Part shown: positions 1 to 5,369 of the stretch, piece by piece
How positions within the stretch are numbered: position 1 is the first letter of the stretch
Layout: each line of letters begins with the position of its first letter
Source of the DNA: Pseudomonadota bacterium
GTDB lineage: Bacteria > Pseudomonadota > Gammaproteobacteria > Burkholderiales > Burkholderiaceae_B
Reading direction: 5' to 3'
DNA: 5,673 bases
NCBI GenBank assembly: GCA_023432075.1
Contig: JAEYVD010000894.1
Location: 1 to 5,673, forward strand
The notes under the pieces: generated by a model
What the model saw: the letters and a program-made list of their open reading frames with translations, nothing else
Databases searched by the model: none
Told to the model about the DNA's origin: nothing
Translations under genes and position numbers: made by a program

Positions 1-223
1 GTTCGGCCAGGTATTTGGCGCGGAACGCGTCCCAGCGGTCCTCGACGTGGCTGAACCATTTGCACAGTTCGGCGCTTGGGGCGATGTCGCGGGCCCATTC
101 GTCCAGGCCGAGGTCCGCGCGGCGCAAGCCGCGAGGCCACATGCGGTCGACGAGGGCGAGGTAATGCCCTTGCGGACCGGTGCCTTCGTAAACGCGCTGC
201 ACGATGATGCTGGTCGATTTCAT
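1..223 (-). CDS. DUF488 (YeaO-like) family protein, N-terminal part, cut by window edge
   Basis: The minus-strand frame from an ATG at 223-221 stays open to the left edge, giving 74 residues that begin MKSTSIIVQRVYEG. The motif DRMWPRG (residues 26-32), followed by LDEWARDIAPS and ELCKWFSH with W65 downstream, is the hallmark of the DUF488/YeaO family. These are small proteins, usually about 115-125 residues, so roughly 40% should lie outside the window. The molecular function of the family is not established. The start is supported by a Shine-Dalgarno AGGAG at 233-229, five bases before the ATG. The gene points away from everything else here and its promoter must lie in the gap between 224 and about 360. 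The plus-strand open frame across the same bases is an antisense shadow. Family assignment is confident; function is unknown. Confidence 0.88.
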   Translation of the reverse strand, partial: MKSTSIIVQRVYEGTGPQGHYLALVDRMWPRGLRRADLGLDEWARDIAPSAELCKWFSHVEDRWDAFRAKYLAE

Positions 224-425
224 GCCGGCTCCTGCGACGTGGGTGCAGCCAGTCTACTGCAAGCCCGCCGCCGGCAAAGGGGAGGCGGATGGACTGCGTG
301 AACGTCGTTTCACCGCCACGCTGCGAAGCTGAATGCTAACTGAACGCATTTCATATACGTTGTTACTTCGCGGAAACTGCGCTCAATTACAACGGAAGTC
401 ACGTCATCTGCGGGCTATGCGCGCG

Positions 426-526
426 CGGCGTGTGTGAGAGGCTTGTCTCACTGCCGGGTTCTGGATTACATTCACTTAATATCTATGTAACAACCTTGAT
501 GCAGGCCGACCCAGTCGGCCTTTTTT
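426..526 (+). ncRNA. Candidate small RNA (or leader RNA) ending in an intrinsic terminator; 5' end unknown
   Basis: This stretch lies in a gap with no recognised protein gene and folds into three consecutive elements. Hairpin I pairs 434-439 with 446-451 (GTGAGA/TCTCAC, six-base loop) and extends through a small internal loop to CGGC 426-429 with GCCG 453-456. Hairpin II pairs TTACAT 466-471 with ATGTAA 485-490. A canonical terminator at 503-526 closes the element. The linker 491-502 contains ACCTT, which could pair with AAGGT-type ribosome binding sites; this is only suggestive. No plus-strand gene upstream needs this terminator, since the neighbouring DUF488 gene runs the other way. I could not identify a convincing promoter: TTGTTA at 360-365 and TATACG at 354-359 are weak candidates without good partners. 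The alternative reading is an attenuated 5' leader of the glycosyltransferase. I do not recognise a named RNA family. Confidence 0.45.
503..526 (+). terminator. Rho-independent terminator
   Basis: AGGCCGAC (503-510), loop CCA (511-513) and GTCGGCCT (514-521) form a perfect 8-bp GC-rich stem, with T at 521-526 supplying a six-base U-tract. The minus strand has no U-run after the hairpin, so it is directional and stops plus-strand transcription. It lies 166 bases before the glycosyltransferase start and no recognised plus-strand protein gene precedes it. Confidence 0.85.
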
Positions 527-692
527 GAACCCACGCACAAGCCGTGGTTTCGCCAGGCTGCCTGGCGCCCTTCGCCGACATGCCGCCACGCCATCATCCC
601 GCCTTCGTCATCTTGCCCGGCACCGCCGACACCCATTGCCGTCAACGGGAGGGCACCGCGCAAGCCGCCTGTTCCAGCCTGCTCTGCCGCCC
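527..692. other. Noncoding gap between terminator and glycosyltransferase start
   Basis: The frame of the glycosyltransferase stays open leftward to a TTG at 525, which sits inside the terminator U-tract. The 56 extra residues this would add are arginine- and proline-rich and unlike any family sequence, so I treat this stretch as untranslated. It must contain the glycosyltransferase promoter unless transcription reads through the terminator. I see no convincing -35/-10 pair. A purine run GGGAGGG at 647-653 resembles a ribosome binding site but has no start codon at a suitable distance. Confidence 0.5.
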
Positions 693-1868
693 ATGCTGAA
701 TCCCGACGATCTTCCCGATAGCCACGCCGGGACGGGCGGCCCCCTGCGCATCCTGCATACGGAAGCCGCCACGGCCTTCGGCGGCCAGGAATTCTGTATT
801 TATAAGGAGATGGTCGCCATGCGCGAGCGCGGCCATCACCTGGAAGCCGTCTGTCAGCCGCACGCCGAACTGGCCCAGCGGCTGCGCGACGCCGGTTTCA
901 CCGTGCACACCGTGAACATGGACGGCGCCGTCAATTTCATGCGCAGCGTGGCGCTCGTGCGGCGCGTGGCGGCGCGCGGCCGCTTCGACGTGGTCAACAC
1001 GCACAGCCGCAGCGACACGGTGCGCGCGGCAATGGGCGCGCGCCTTGCCCGCACGCCGCTCATCGTGCGCACCCGGCACCTGGCCAAACCGATCAACTCG
1101 CTGTACGCCTATACGTGGCTGGCCCACCGCGTCATCGCCGTGAGCCGGCACGTGCATCGCCAATTGCTGGATGGCGGCGCGCCGCCAGAGGCGGTCGCCA
1201 CCATCCATTCGCCGATCGTGTTGCCCGAAAGCGACGGCAAGGGCAGTCTGCGCCAGGAACTCGGTCTGCCCGGCGATGTGCTGGTCGTGGGTTGTGTGGC
1301 CGTCATGCGCACGGAAAAGGGCCACGCCGACCTGATCGACGCATTCCAGCGGGTTCTGGCGACGTTTCCGCAAGCCCATCTGGTGCTGGCCGGAGACGGC
1401 ATGCCGGTGTTCGAGCGCCTGAAGGGACAGGTTCAGGCGCTGGGCCTGGAATCTCGCGTGCACTTCCTGGGGCGGCGGCACGACATCGGCAACGTGCTGC
1501 AGGCGTTTGACGTGTTCGCCTTGCCGACCCACCGCGAAGCCTTCGGCACGGCCTTTGTCGAAGCCGCCGCCATGGGGGTGCCCGTGATCGGCACGGATGT
1601 GGGCGGCGTCCCTGAAACGATGCAGGCCGGCGTGACCGGCCTGCTCGTGCCGCCGCGCGATCCGGCGGCGCTGGCCGCCGCGCTGGAAAGCCTGCTGGCC
1701 GACCCGGAGCGCCGCCGCCGCATGGGCGAGGCGGGGCGGGAACTCATCCGCGGGCAGGGGCTATTCAGCGTCGACCGCGCCGCTCAACTGGTCGAAGCGG
1801 CCTACGCGCGCTGGCTGCGAGAGCGGCGGGGGCGGGCACCCGCCGCGCCCAGCGGCTCGATGCCATAG
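693..1868 (+). CDS. GT-B fold glycosyltransferase, GT4-like
   Basis: This is a 391-residue retaining glycosyltransferase of the GT-B fold, expected in the cytoplasm or on the inner face of the inner membrane, transferring a sugar from a nucleotide-sugar donor to a cell-surface glycan such as LPS or capsule. The N-terminal acceptor-side domain (about 18-180) carries the glycine-rich AFGGQE loop (28-33) and the VVNTHSRSD segment (100-108). The donor-side domain (about 185-375) contains VGCVAVMRTEKGH (199-211), LVLAGDGM (230-237) and the EX7E motif, E282 and E290, in EAFGTAFVEAAAMGVPVIGTDVGGVPE. No signal peptide or membrane segment is visible. The ATG at 693 is chosen because homology-like sequence begins just after it. 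It has no clear Shine-Dalgarno, so the start is less sure than the family. Donor and acceptor cannot be read from sequence, and no other glycan gene lies in the window. It converges on the HIT gene, with only 25 bases between the stops. Confidence 0.88.
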   Translation: MLNPDDLPDSHAGTGGPLRILHTEAATAFGGQEFCIYKEMVAMRERGHHLEAVCQPHAELAQRLRDAGFTVHTVNMDGAVNFMRSVALVRRVAARGRFDVVNTHSRSDTVRAAMGARLARTPLIVRTRHLAKPINSLYAYTWLAHRVIAVSRHVHRQLLDGGAPPEAVATIHSPIVLPESDGKGSLRQELGLPGDVLVVGCVAVMRTEKGHADLIDAFQRVLATFPQAHLVLAGDGMPVFERLKGQVQALGLESRVHFLGRRHDIGNVLQAFDVFALPTHREAFGTAFVEAAAMGVPVIGTDVGGVPETMQAGVTGLLVPPRDPAALAAALESLLADPERRRRMGEAGRELIRGQGLFSVDRAAQLVEAAYARWLRERRGRAPAAPSGSMP

Positions 1869-1909
1869 CAGCACGCGCGGTGCGCGGGAAGGCTCAATGC
1901 CATAGCAGC
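1854..1909. repeat. Imperfect direct repeat spanning two convergent gene ends
   Basis: The 19 bases at 1854-1872 recur at 1891-1909 with one mismatch (G at 1859 versus A at 1896). Eighteen unrelated bases separate the copies. The left copy carries the TAG stop of the glycosyltransferase; the right copy carries, on the minus strand, the last four codons (LLWH) and the TGA stop of the HIT gene. The mismatch falls in that TGA, so the left copy reads CGA in the HIT orientation. The spacer holds a 5-bp hairpin (CGCGC 1874-1878, GCGCG 1882-1886) with no U-tract, so it is at best a poor terminator for either gene. Confidence 0.75.
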
Positions 1910-2358
1910 GCGTTCATGGCCTCGACCAGACGGTCGCGGTAGCGCGGCAGCAGCGCCGACACTGTTTCTTGCCGGCGTTTCCAGGAATCGGGCTCGGCGC
2001 CCGGCGCGATGCGCGGCGCCGCCCAGATCGGATCCGGAAAATGCCGGTCGCCGCGCCAGCGCGGGATCACGTGCCAATGCAGATGCGGCACCATGTTGCC
2101 CAGCGACGCCAGGTTGATCTTGTCCGGCGTCAGGATTGCCTGCTGCGTTTCCTCCACCACATACACCGCCCGCATGAGCAGGTCGCGCCCATGCGTGGAC
2201 AGGCTGGTCATCTCGGCCAGGTGGCCGTTCCAGATCACGCGCGTGAACCCCGGATAGTCTGCGTCCTCGACTTCAATGATGCGCAGGTGCGGGCCGCGCC
2301 ACAGCAGCGTGCCGCCTTCTTCCTGGCACAGCGGACAGTTCGGGTCGCGCGCGCTCAA
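1894..2358 (-). CDS. HIT-family nucleotide hydrolase/transferase
   Basis: The protein has 154 residues from a TTG start and belongs to the histidine-triad superfamily, whose members hydrolyse or transfer nucleoside monophosphates from substrates such as diadenosine polyphosphates, AMP-lysine or adenylyl-sulfate. The triad is PHLHWHV (H92, H94, H96), with H96 expected to be the nucleophile-side histidine. The upstream NLASLGNMVPH stretch is also typical. An N-terminal NCPLC (C8, C11) suggests the structural zinc site seen in some HIT branches. The frame stays open much farther upstream, but family-like sequence begins only at about residue 4. The TTG at 2358 overlaps the stop of the acetyltransferase gene in a TTGA junction and follows a good ribosome site, so translational coupling is likely. 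It is the last gene of the minus-strand block. The substrate is not predictable. Confidence 0.9.
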   Translation of the reverse strand: MSARDPNCPLCQEEGGTLLWRGPHLRIIEVEDADYPGFTRVIWNGHLAEMTSLSTHGRDLLMRAVYVVEETQQAILTPDKINLASLGNMVPHLHWHVIPRWRGDRHFPDPIWAAPRIAPGAEPDSWKRRQETVSALLPRYRDRLVEAMNALLWH

Positions 2359-2804
2359 GCCATCACCTTGCGGTACTGGATGAAGCCGGACCGGTCGGCA
2401 ACGCGGTCGTAGAGCTGCATGGCCGTCGCGTTGGTCTCGTGCGTCAGCCAATAGACGCGGGCGCAGTTGGCCGCAGCGGCTTCGGCGTAGACGTGTTCGA
2501 TCAGCTTGCGGCCAGCGCCCGTGCCGCGGGCGTCCTGGTCCACGTAGAGATCCTGCAGATAGCAGTAATCGCCCGCGGTCCAGGTGGAGCGATGGAAGAT
2601 CCAGTGCACCATGCCGACCGCGCGGCCGCTTTCGTAGGCCAGCGCCGCGTGCATGGGCTCGGCCGGATCCAGAAAGCGCGCCCAGGTATTGCGCGTGACG
2701 GCGTCGTCGATGCTGACGCGATAGAAGTCCTGGTAGCCCTTCCACAACGGCAGCCAAGCGTCGAAGTCAGCGGCAACAATGGGACGGATTTCTGCGGTAC
2801 TCAT
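2355..2804 (-). CDS. GNAT-family N-acetyltransferase
   Basis: The 149-residue protein starts at ATG 2804, preceded by a strong AGGAGG (2819-2814) at nine bases' distance. It has the GNAT layout: an N-terminal substrate-side half (EIRPIVAADFDAWLPLWKGYQDFY, 5-28), a central strand GRAVGMVHWIFHRST (60-74), the YLQDLYVDQDARGTGAGRKLIEHV block (82-105), and a C-terminal VYWLTHETNATAMQLYDRVADRSGFIQYRKVM (117-148). The acetyl-CoA pyrophosphate-binding motif R/Q-x-x-G-x-G is R93-G94-T95-G96-A97-G98. It therefore transfers an acetyl group from acetyl-CoA to an amine; the acceptor is unknown. It begins 23 bases after the PPK2 stop and its TGA overlaps the HIT start by four bases, so it is the middle of a co-transcribed set. 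The longer open frame reaching 3845 is antisense or frame shadow of the PPK2 gene. Confidence 0.92.
   Translation of the reverse strand: MSTAEIRPIVAADFDAWLPLWKGYQDFYRVSIDDAVTRNTWARFLDPAEPMHAALAYESGRAVGMVHWIFHRSTWTAGDYCYLQDLYVDQDARGTGAGRKLIEHVYAEAAAANCARVYWLTHETNATAMQLYDRVADRSGFIQYRKVMA
2362..2368 (-). promoter_or_regulatory. Ribosome binding site that fixes the TTG start of the HIT gene
   Basis: On the minus strand the bases AGGTGAT (2368-2362) match seven contiguous bases of the ideal Shine-Dalgarno complement. They lie just before TTG 2358-2356, inside the last codons of the upstream acetyltransferase gene. No ATG or GTG fits as well, which is why the TTG is preferred. Confidence 0.65.
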
Positions 2805-2827
2805 GGGGCGGAGCCTCCTGGCGGTCT

Positions 2828-4294
2828 TCAGAGTTGGGTTTCCATGGATTCGACGATATGCCGCAGCACTTGCAGCCGAGCGTAACGCTTGTCGTTGGCG
2901 GACACCAGATGCCAGGGCGCGTGGGCCACGTCGGTCCGCATCATCATCTCGTTGGCCGCCGCCGCGTACTCGGCCCATTTGTCGCGGTTGCGCCAGTCGT
3001 CCGGCGTGATCTTGAAGTTCTTGAACGGCGATTTTTCGCGCTCGCGAAAGCGGGCCAGCTGTTCGTCGGGCGTGACCGCCAGCCAGAACTTGAGCACCAG
3101 CGTCCCGCTGGCCGCAAGCTGTTCTTCGAAGTCGTTGATCTCTGCGTAGGCCCGGCGCCACTTGGCGGGAGGAATCAGCTTCTCGACGCGCTCGACCAGC
3201 ACGCGGCCATACCAGGAGCGGTCGAAGAGCGCTATCCGGCCATGGCGGGGGATGCGGCGCCAGAACCGCCACAGGTAAGGGCGGGCCAATTCTTCCGTGC
3301 TGGGCGCGGAAACGGGCGTGATGTCGAACTGCCGGGCGTCCAGCGCATGCGTGACGCGGCGGATGGCGCCGCCCTTGCCGGCCGCGTCCTGTCCTTCGAA
3401 CACCAGGATCAGCGAGCGATCCCTGAACTTGTCGGAGCGGGCGGCGAGCGCCAGGCGGCCCTGCAGCAGTCCGAGTTCGGATTCGTAGTCTTCCTTGTCG
3501 ACCTTGGCGTCGTAGTCCAGCTTGCCCAGGCGGTCGACGATGCGCGTCGTGCTGGAATGCGCCACGAAGGCGGGCGGCAGACGCGGCACGCCGCGCCGGC
3601 GCAGGGCCGTCAGCACCGCCTCGGCCGTGCGCGCGGTGCGCATGTTTTCGTCGGCGCTGGGGATCACCACCCACGGCGCATGACCGCAATCCGTGTGATT
3701 GAGCACGACGTGCGCGCCCGCCCGGATGCGGTCGAACCGCTTGTTGACCTTCATGTCGACTGGACTGACCTGCCAGGCGGTCTCGGGACTGGCGAGCAGG
3801 CGCTGCGCGCGCGCTTTCTGCGCCTTGGCCGACAGATGGAACCACAGCTTGACGATCTGCACGCCTTCGGACGCCAGCATCGTTTCAAAGCGCATGATGG
3901 CGGCGGCATGGGCCTCGATGGCGTCCGCGTTGGGTTTCTTGCGCACGGCTTCGATGACCAGCGGCGTGTACCAGGAGCCGAACACGATGCCCGTGCTGCC
4001 CTTGGGCGGCAGATCGCGCCAGTAGCGCCACAACGGCGGGCGATCCAGTTCGTCGCCTTCCCGCGGGCCATAGGCCAGTGTGCGAATGTGGCGCGGATCC
4101 ATCCATTCGTTCAGCAGGTTGATCGTGGCGCCCTTGCCGGCGCCGTCGATCCCCGCCACGACGACCAGCAGCGTCTTGTCGGCCTGGCGCAGGCGTTCGT
4201 ACTGCGCGTTCAGCAGTGCGACCCGCAGCCGCGTTTCCAGCGCCTTGAATTCATCTTTGGACAGGGTGGGGTCGGCTTCGGCTTCGGCGAACAT
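2828..4294 (-). CDS. PPK2-type polyphosphate:AMP phosphotransferase, two-domain (class II)
   Basis: This 488-residue cytoplasmic enzyme consists of two fused PPK2 domains, the arrangement of class II PPK2 enzymes that phosphorylate AMP to ADP using polyphosphate. Domain 1 (about 15-235) has Walker A GIDGAGKG (48-55) and lid-like RPPLWRYWRDLPP (85-97), but FGSWY (105-109) replaces the Walker B FDRSWY, losing Asp and Arg. Domain 2 (about 265-485) is intact: GQDAAGKGG (301-309, K307), RPYLWRFWRRIP (338-349) and FDRSWYGR (357-364, D358, R359). Catalysis is thus expected in domain 2, in keeping with what is known of the class. The start at ATG 4294 is chosen because family-like sequence follows at once. 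It lacks a clear Shine-Dalgarno, and a TTG at 4378 overlapping the upstream stop could add 28 unlike residues. The gene lies 80 bases after the metallo-beta-lactamase-fold gene. Confidence 0.93.
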   Translation of the reverse strand: MFAEAEADPTLSKDEFKALETRLRVALLNAQYERLRQADKTLLVVVAGIDGAGKGATINLLNEWMDPRHIRTLAYGPREGDELDRPPLWRYWRDLPPKGSTGIVFGSWYTPLVIEAVRKKPNADAIEAHAAAIMRFETMLASEGVQIVKLWFHLSAKAQKARAQRLLASPETAWQVSPVDMKVNKRFDRIRAGAHVVLNHTDCGHAPWVVIPSADENMRTARTAEAVLTALRRRGVPRLPPAFVAHSSTTRIVDRLGKLDYDAKVDKEDYESELGLLQGRLALAARSDKFRDRSLILVFEGQDAAGKGGAIRRVTHALDARQFDITPVSAPSTEELARPYLWRFWRRIPRHGRIALFDRSWYGRVLVERVEKLIPPAKWRRAYAEINDFEEQLAASGTLVLKFWLAVTPDEQLARFREREKSPFKNFKITPDDWRNRDKWAEYAAAANEMMMRTDVAHAPWHLVSANDKRYARLQVLRHIVESMETQL

Positions 4295-4340
4295 GGATGC
4301 GTCGGATCGGGTGGCTGCGATCGGGCGATCTTGCGGGATA

Positions 4341-4370
4341 TGGCCGTGCGGCGCAAGTGCGCCGCGGCCA
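4341..4370 (-). other. Strong GC hairpin directly after the persulfide-dioxygenase-like gene
   Basis: TGGCC (4341-4345) pairs with GGCCA (4366-4370) and GCGGCGC (4348-4354) pairs with GCGCCGC (4359-4365). This gives 12 base pairs, a two-base bulge (4346-4347) and a four-base loop. On the minus strand the stem begins four bases after the stop codon at 4375. There is no U-run after it, so it does not look like a classical terminator. A partial terminator, a 3'-end stabiliser or a Rho-related element are all possible. Confidence 0.6.
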
Positions 4371-4374
4371 CGTG

Positions 4375-5238
4375 TCAAAGCGCGTTGACGGGAATCTTCA
4401 GATACCGCACGCCGTTGTCCTCGGCCGGCGGGAAATGTCCCGCGCGGATGTTCACCTGGATGGCGGGCAGGATCAGCGTGGGCATCGACAGTGTCGCGTC
4501 GCGCCGGGTGCGCATGGCGACGAATTCATCTTCGGTGATGCCATCGCGCACATGGATGTTGCCGCGGCGCTGGTCCGCCACGGTGGTCTGCCAGGCGGCG
4601 TCGCGGCCCTGGGGCGGGTAGTCGTGACACATGAAGAGCCGTGTCGCGTCGGGCAGGCTCAAGAGGCGCCGGATCGACTGGTACAGCAGGTGGGCATCGC
4701 CGCCCGGGAAATCGCAGCGCGCCGTGCCGACATCCGGCATGAACAGCGTGTCGCCCACGAATGCCGCGTCGCCGATCAGGTAGGCCATGTCGGCCGGCGT
4801 GTGTCCCGGCACGTGCACCGCCGTGGCGGTCAGCGCGCCGATCTGGAAGGTCTCGCCGTCGGCGAACAGGTGGCCAAACTGCGAGCCGTCGAGCTGGAAC
4901 GCCGGCTCCAGGTTCAGGATCTTCTTGAACACGCCCTGGACGCTGCGGATGCTCTGGCCGATGGCGATGACGCCACCCAGCTGCCGTTGCAGATAAGGCG
5001 CGGCGGACAGGTGATCGGCGTGGGCGTGGGTCTCCAGCAGCCAGACCGTCCGCAATCCCCGCTCGCGGACATAGTTGGCCACGCAGTCCGCGTTGGCGGT
5101 GCTGGTGCGGCCCGATTTGGGGTCGAAGTCCAGCACCGAATCGATGATGGCGCAGGCGCCGCCCGGCTCAGGCTCGTGAACGACGTAGGTGATGGTCGAG
5201 GTGACGGGGTCGAAGAAGGCCTGGATGTGCGGATTCAT
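4375..5238 (-). CDS. blh: Metallo-beta-lactamase-fold persulfide dioxygenase-like protein (Blh/ETHE1-related), no rhodanese domain
   Basis: The 287-residue protein has the metallo-beta-lactamase fold. Its metal ligands are visible: THAHADH (H71, H73, D75, H76), PGHT (H146), VGDTLF (D163) and MCHDY (H205). The segment GTARCDFPGGDAHLLYQS (171-188) corresponds to the GxxRxDF segment of ETHE1-type persulfide dioxygenases, which use one Fe(II) held by two His and one Asp to oxidise glutathione persulfide to sulfite. A C-terminal extension (about 215-287, ending in IRAGHFPPAEDNGVRYLKIPVNAL) follows. There is no second rhodanese domain with an active-site Cys loop, unlike the longer Blh proteins of Xylella and Agrobacterium, so sulfurtransferase activity is not expected. 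The divergent BigR-like repressor supports a sulfide/persulfide detoxification role. ATG 5238 lacks a good Shine-Dalgarno but family sequence begins immediately. A glyoxalase II-like or other hydrolase role is less likely. The symbol reflects context and homology, not the full Blh architecture. Confidence 0.88.
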   Translation of the reverse strand: MNPHIQAFFDPVTSTITYVVHEPEPGGACAIIDSVLDFDPKSGRTSTANADCVANYVRERGLRTVWLLETHAHADHLSAAPYLQRQLGGVIAIGQSIRSVQGVFKKILNLEPAFQLDGSQFGHLFADGETFQIGALTATAVHVPGHTPADMAYLIGDAAFVGDTLFMPDVGTARCDFPGGDAHLLYQSIRRLLSLPDATRLFMCHDYPPQGRDAAWQTTVADQRRGNIHVRDGITEDEFVAMRTRRDATLSMPTLILPAIQVNIRAGHFPPAEDNGVRYLKIPVNAL

Positions 5239-5289
5239 GGGGGCTCGGGGATGGAGGGCGGGGCGCGTCGGAACAGTTTACGAAAAAAA

Positions 5290-5295
5290 ATAATA
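5290..5295 (-). promoter_or_regulatory. Probable -10 box of the persulfide dioxygenase operon promoter
   Basis: TATTAT on the minus strand (5295-5290) matches the sigma-70 -10 consensus at five of six positions. The -35 region 17 bases upstream is poor (TTTATG, 3/6), as is common for activatable or derepressed promoters. Transcription would start near 5283, inside an eight-base T-run on the transcribed-sense strand. The box overlaps the left edge of the dyad at 5293-5321. Confidence 0.5.
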
Positions 5296-5321
5296 TTTGC
5301 GAATAGTTTATTCATAAATAT
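5293..5321. promoter_or_regulatory. 29-base dyad: predicted operator for the BigR-like ArsR repressor
   Basis: The arms read ATATTT, two bases, GAATA, then three central bases, TATTC, two bases, AAATAT. Eleven of the thirteen positions on each side are exactly complementary around position 5307. Size, AT-richness and symmetry suit a winged-helix ArsR dimer. The site spans nearly the whole bigR-facing promoter, including its -35 and most of its -10, and meets the -10 of the opposite operon, so occupancy should block both. The surrounding 5275-5325 is an AT-rich island in GC-rich DNA. Confidence 0.75.
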
Positions 5322-5324
5322 AAT
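5297..5324 (+). promoter_or_regulatory. Sigma-70 promoter of the ArsR/BigR-like gene
   Basis: TTGCGA (5297-5302, four of six) and a perfect TATAAT (5319-5324) are 16 bases apart. The predicted start is near 5331, giving a leader of about 39 bases. It lies almost wholly within the predicted operator, which implies autorepression. Confidence 0.72.
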
Positions 5325-5369
5325 GACGACGCTGTTGCCTCGTTTTTCCTCCACTGTCAGCGCCCCATC

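Noticed and set aside
47..301. 84-codon plus-strand frame at the left edge
   Set aside because: It is antisense to the DUF488 gene, which has a matching family motif and a Shine-Dalgarno.
333..437. 34-codon plus-strand small ORF (ATG 333, TGA 435) ahead of the hairpins
   Set aside because: It has no Shine-Dalgarno and an Arg-rich tail, and it ends inside hairpin I. A leader peptide is conceivable, but there is no run of regulatory codons to support it.
525..692. Extension of the glycosyltransferase to TTG 525
   Set aside because: The start codon would sit in a terminator U-tract, there is no ribosome site, and the added 56 residues are Arg/Pro-rich and unlike the family.
642..1532. 296-codon minus-strand frame opposite the glycosyltransferase
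   Set aside because: It is a His/Arg/Gln-rich shadow of a well-supported gene, with no recognisable motif.
1873..1890. Possible bidirectional terminator between the convergent genes
   Set aside because: The stem is only 5 bp and lacks a T-run on either side, so a terminator is not supported.
4295..4378. PPK2 start at TTG 4378 overlapping the dioxygenase stop
   Set aside because: It would mirror the TTGA junction downstream, but there is no Shine-Dalgarno, the added residues are unlike the family, and they would be encoded across the strong hairpin. The ATG at 4294 is preferred.
2834..4621. 595-codon open frame on the plus strand opposite the PPK2 gene
   Set aside because: It is antisense to a clear PPK2 gene and extends into the dioxygenase gene. 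Its composition is typical of GC-rich shadow frames, and no family motif was seen.
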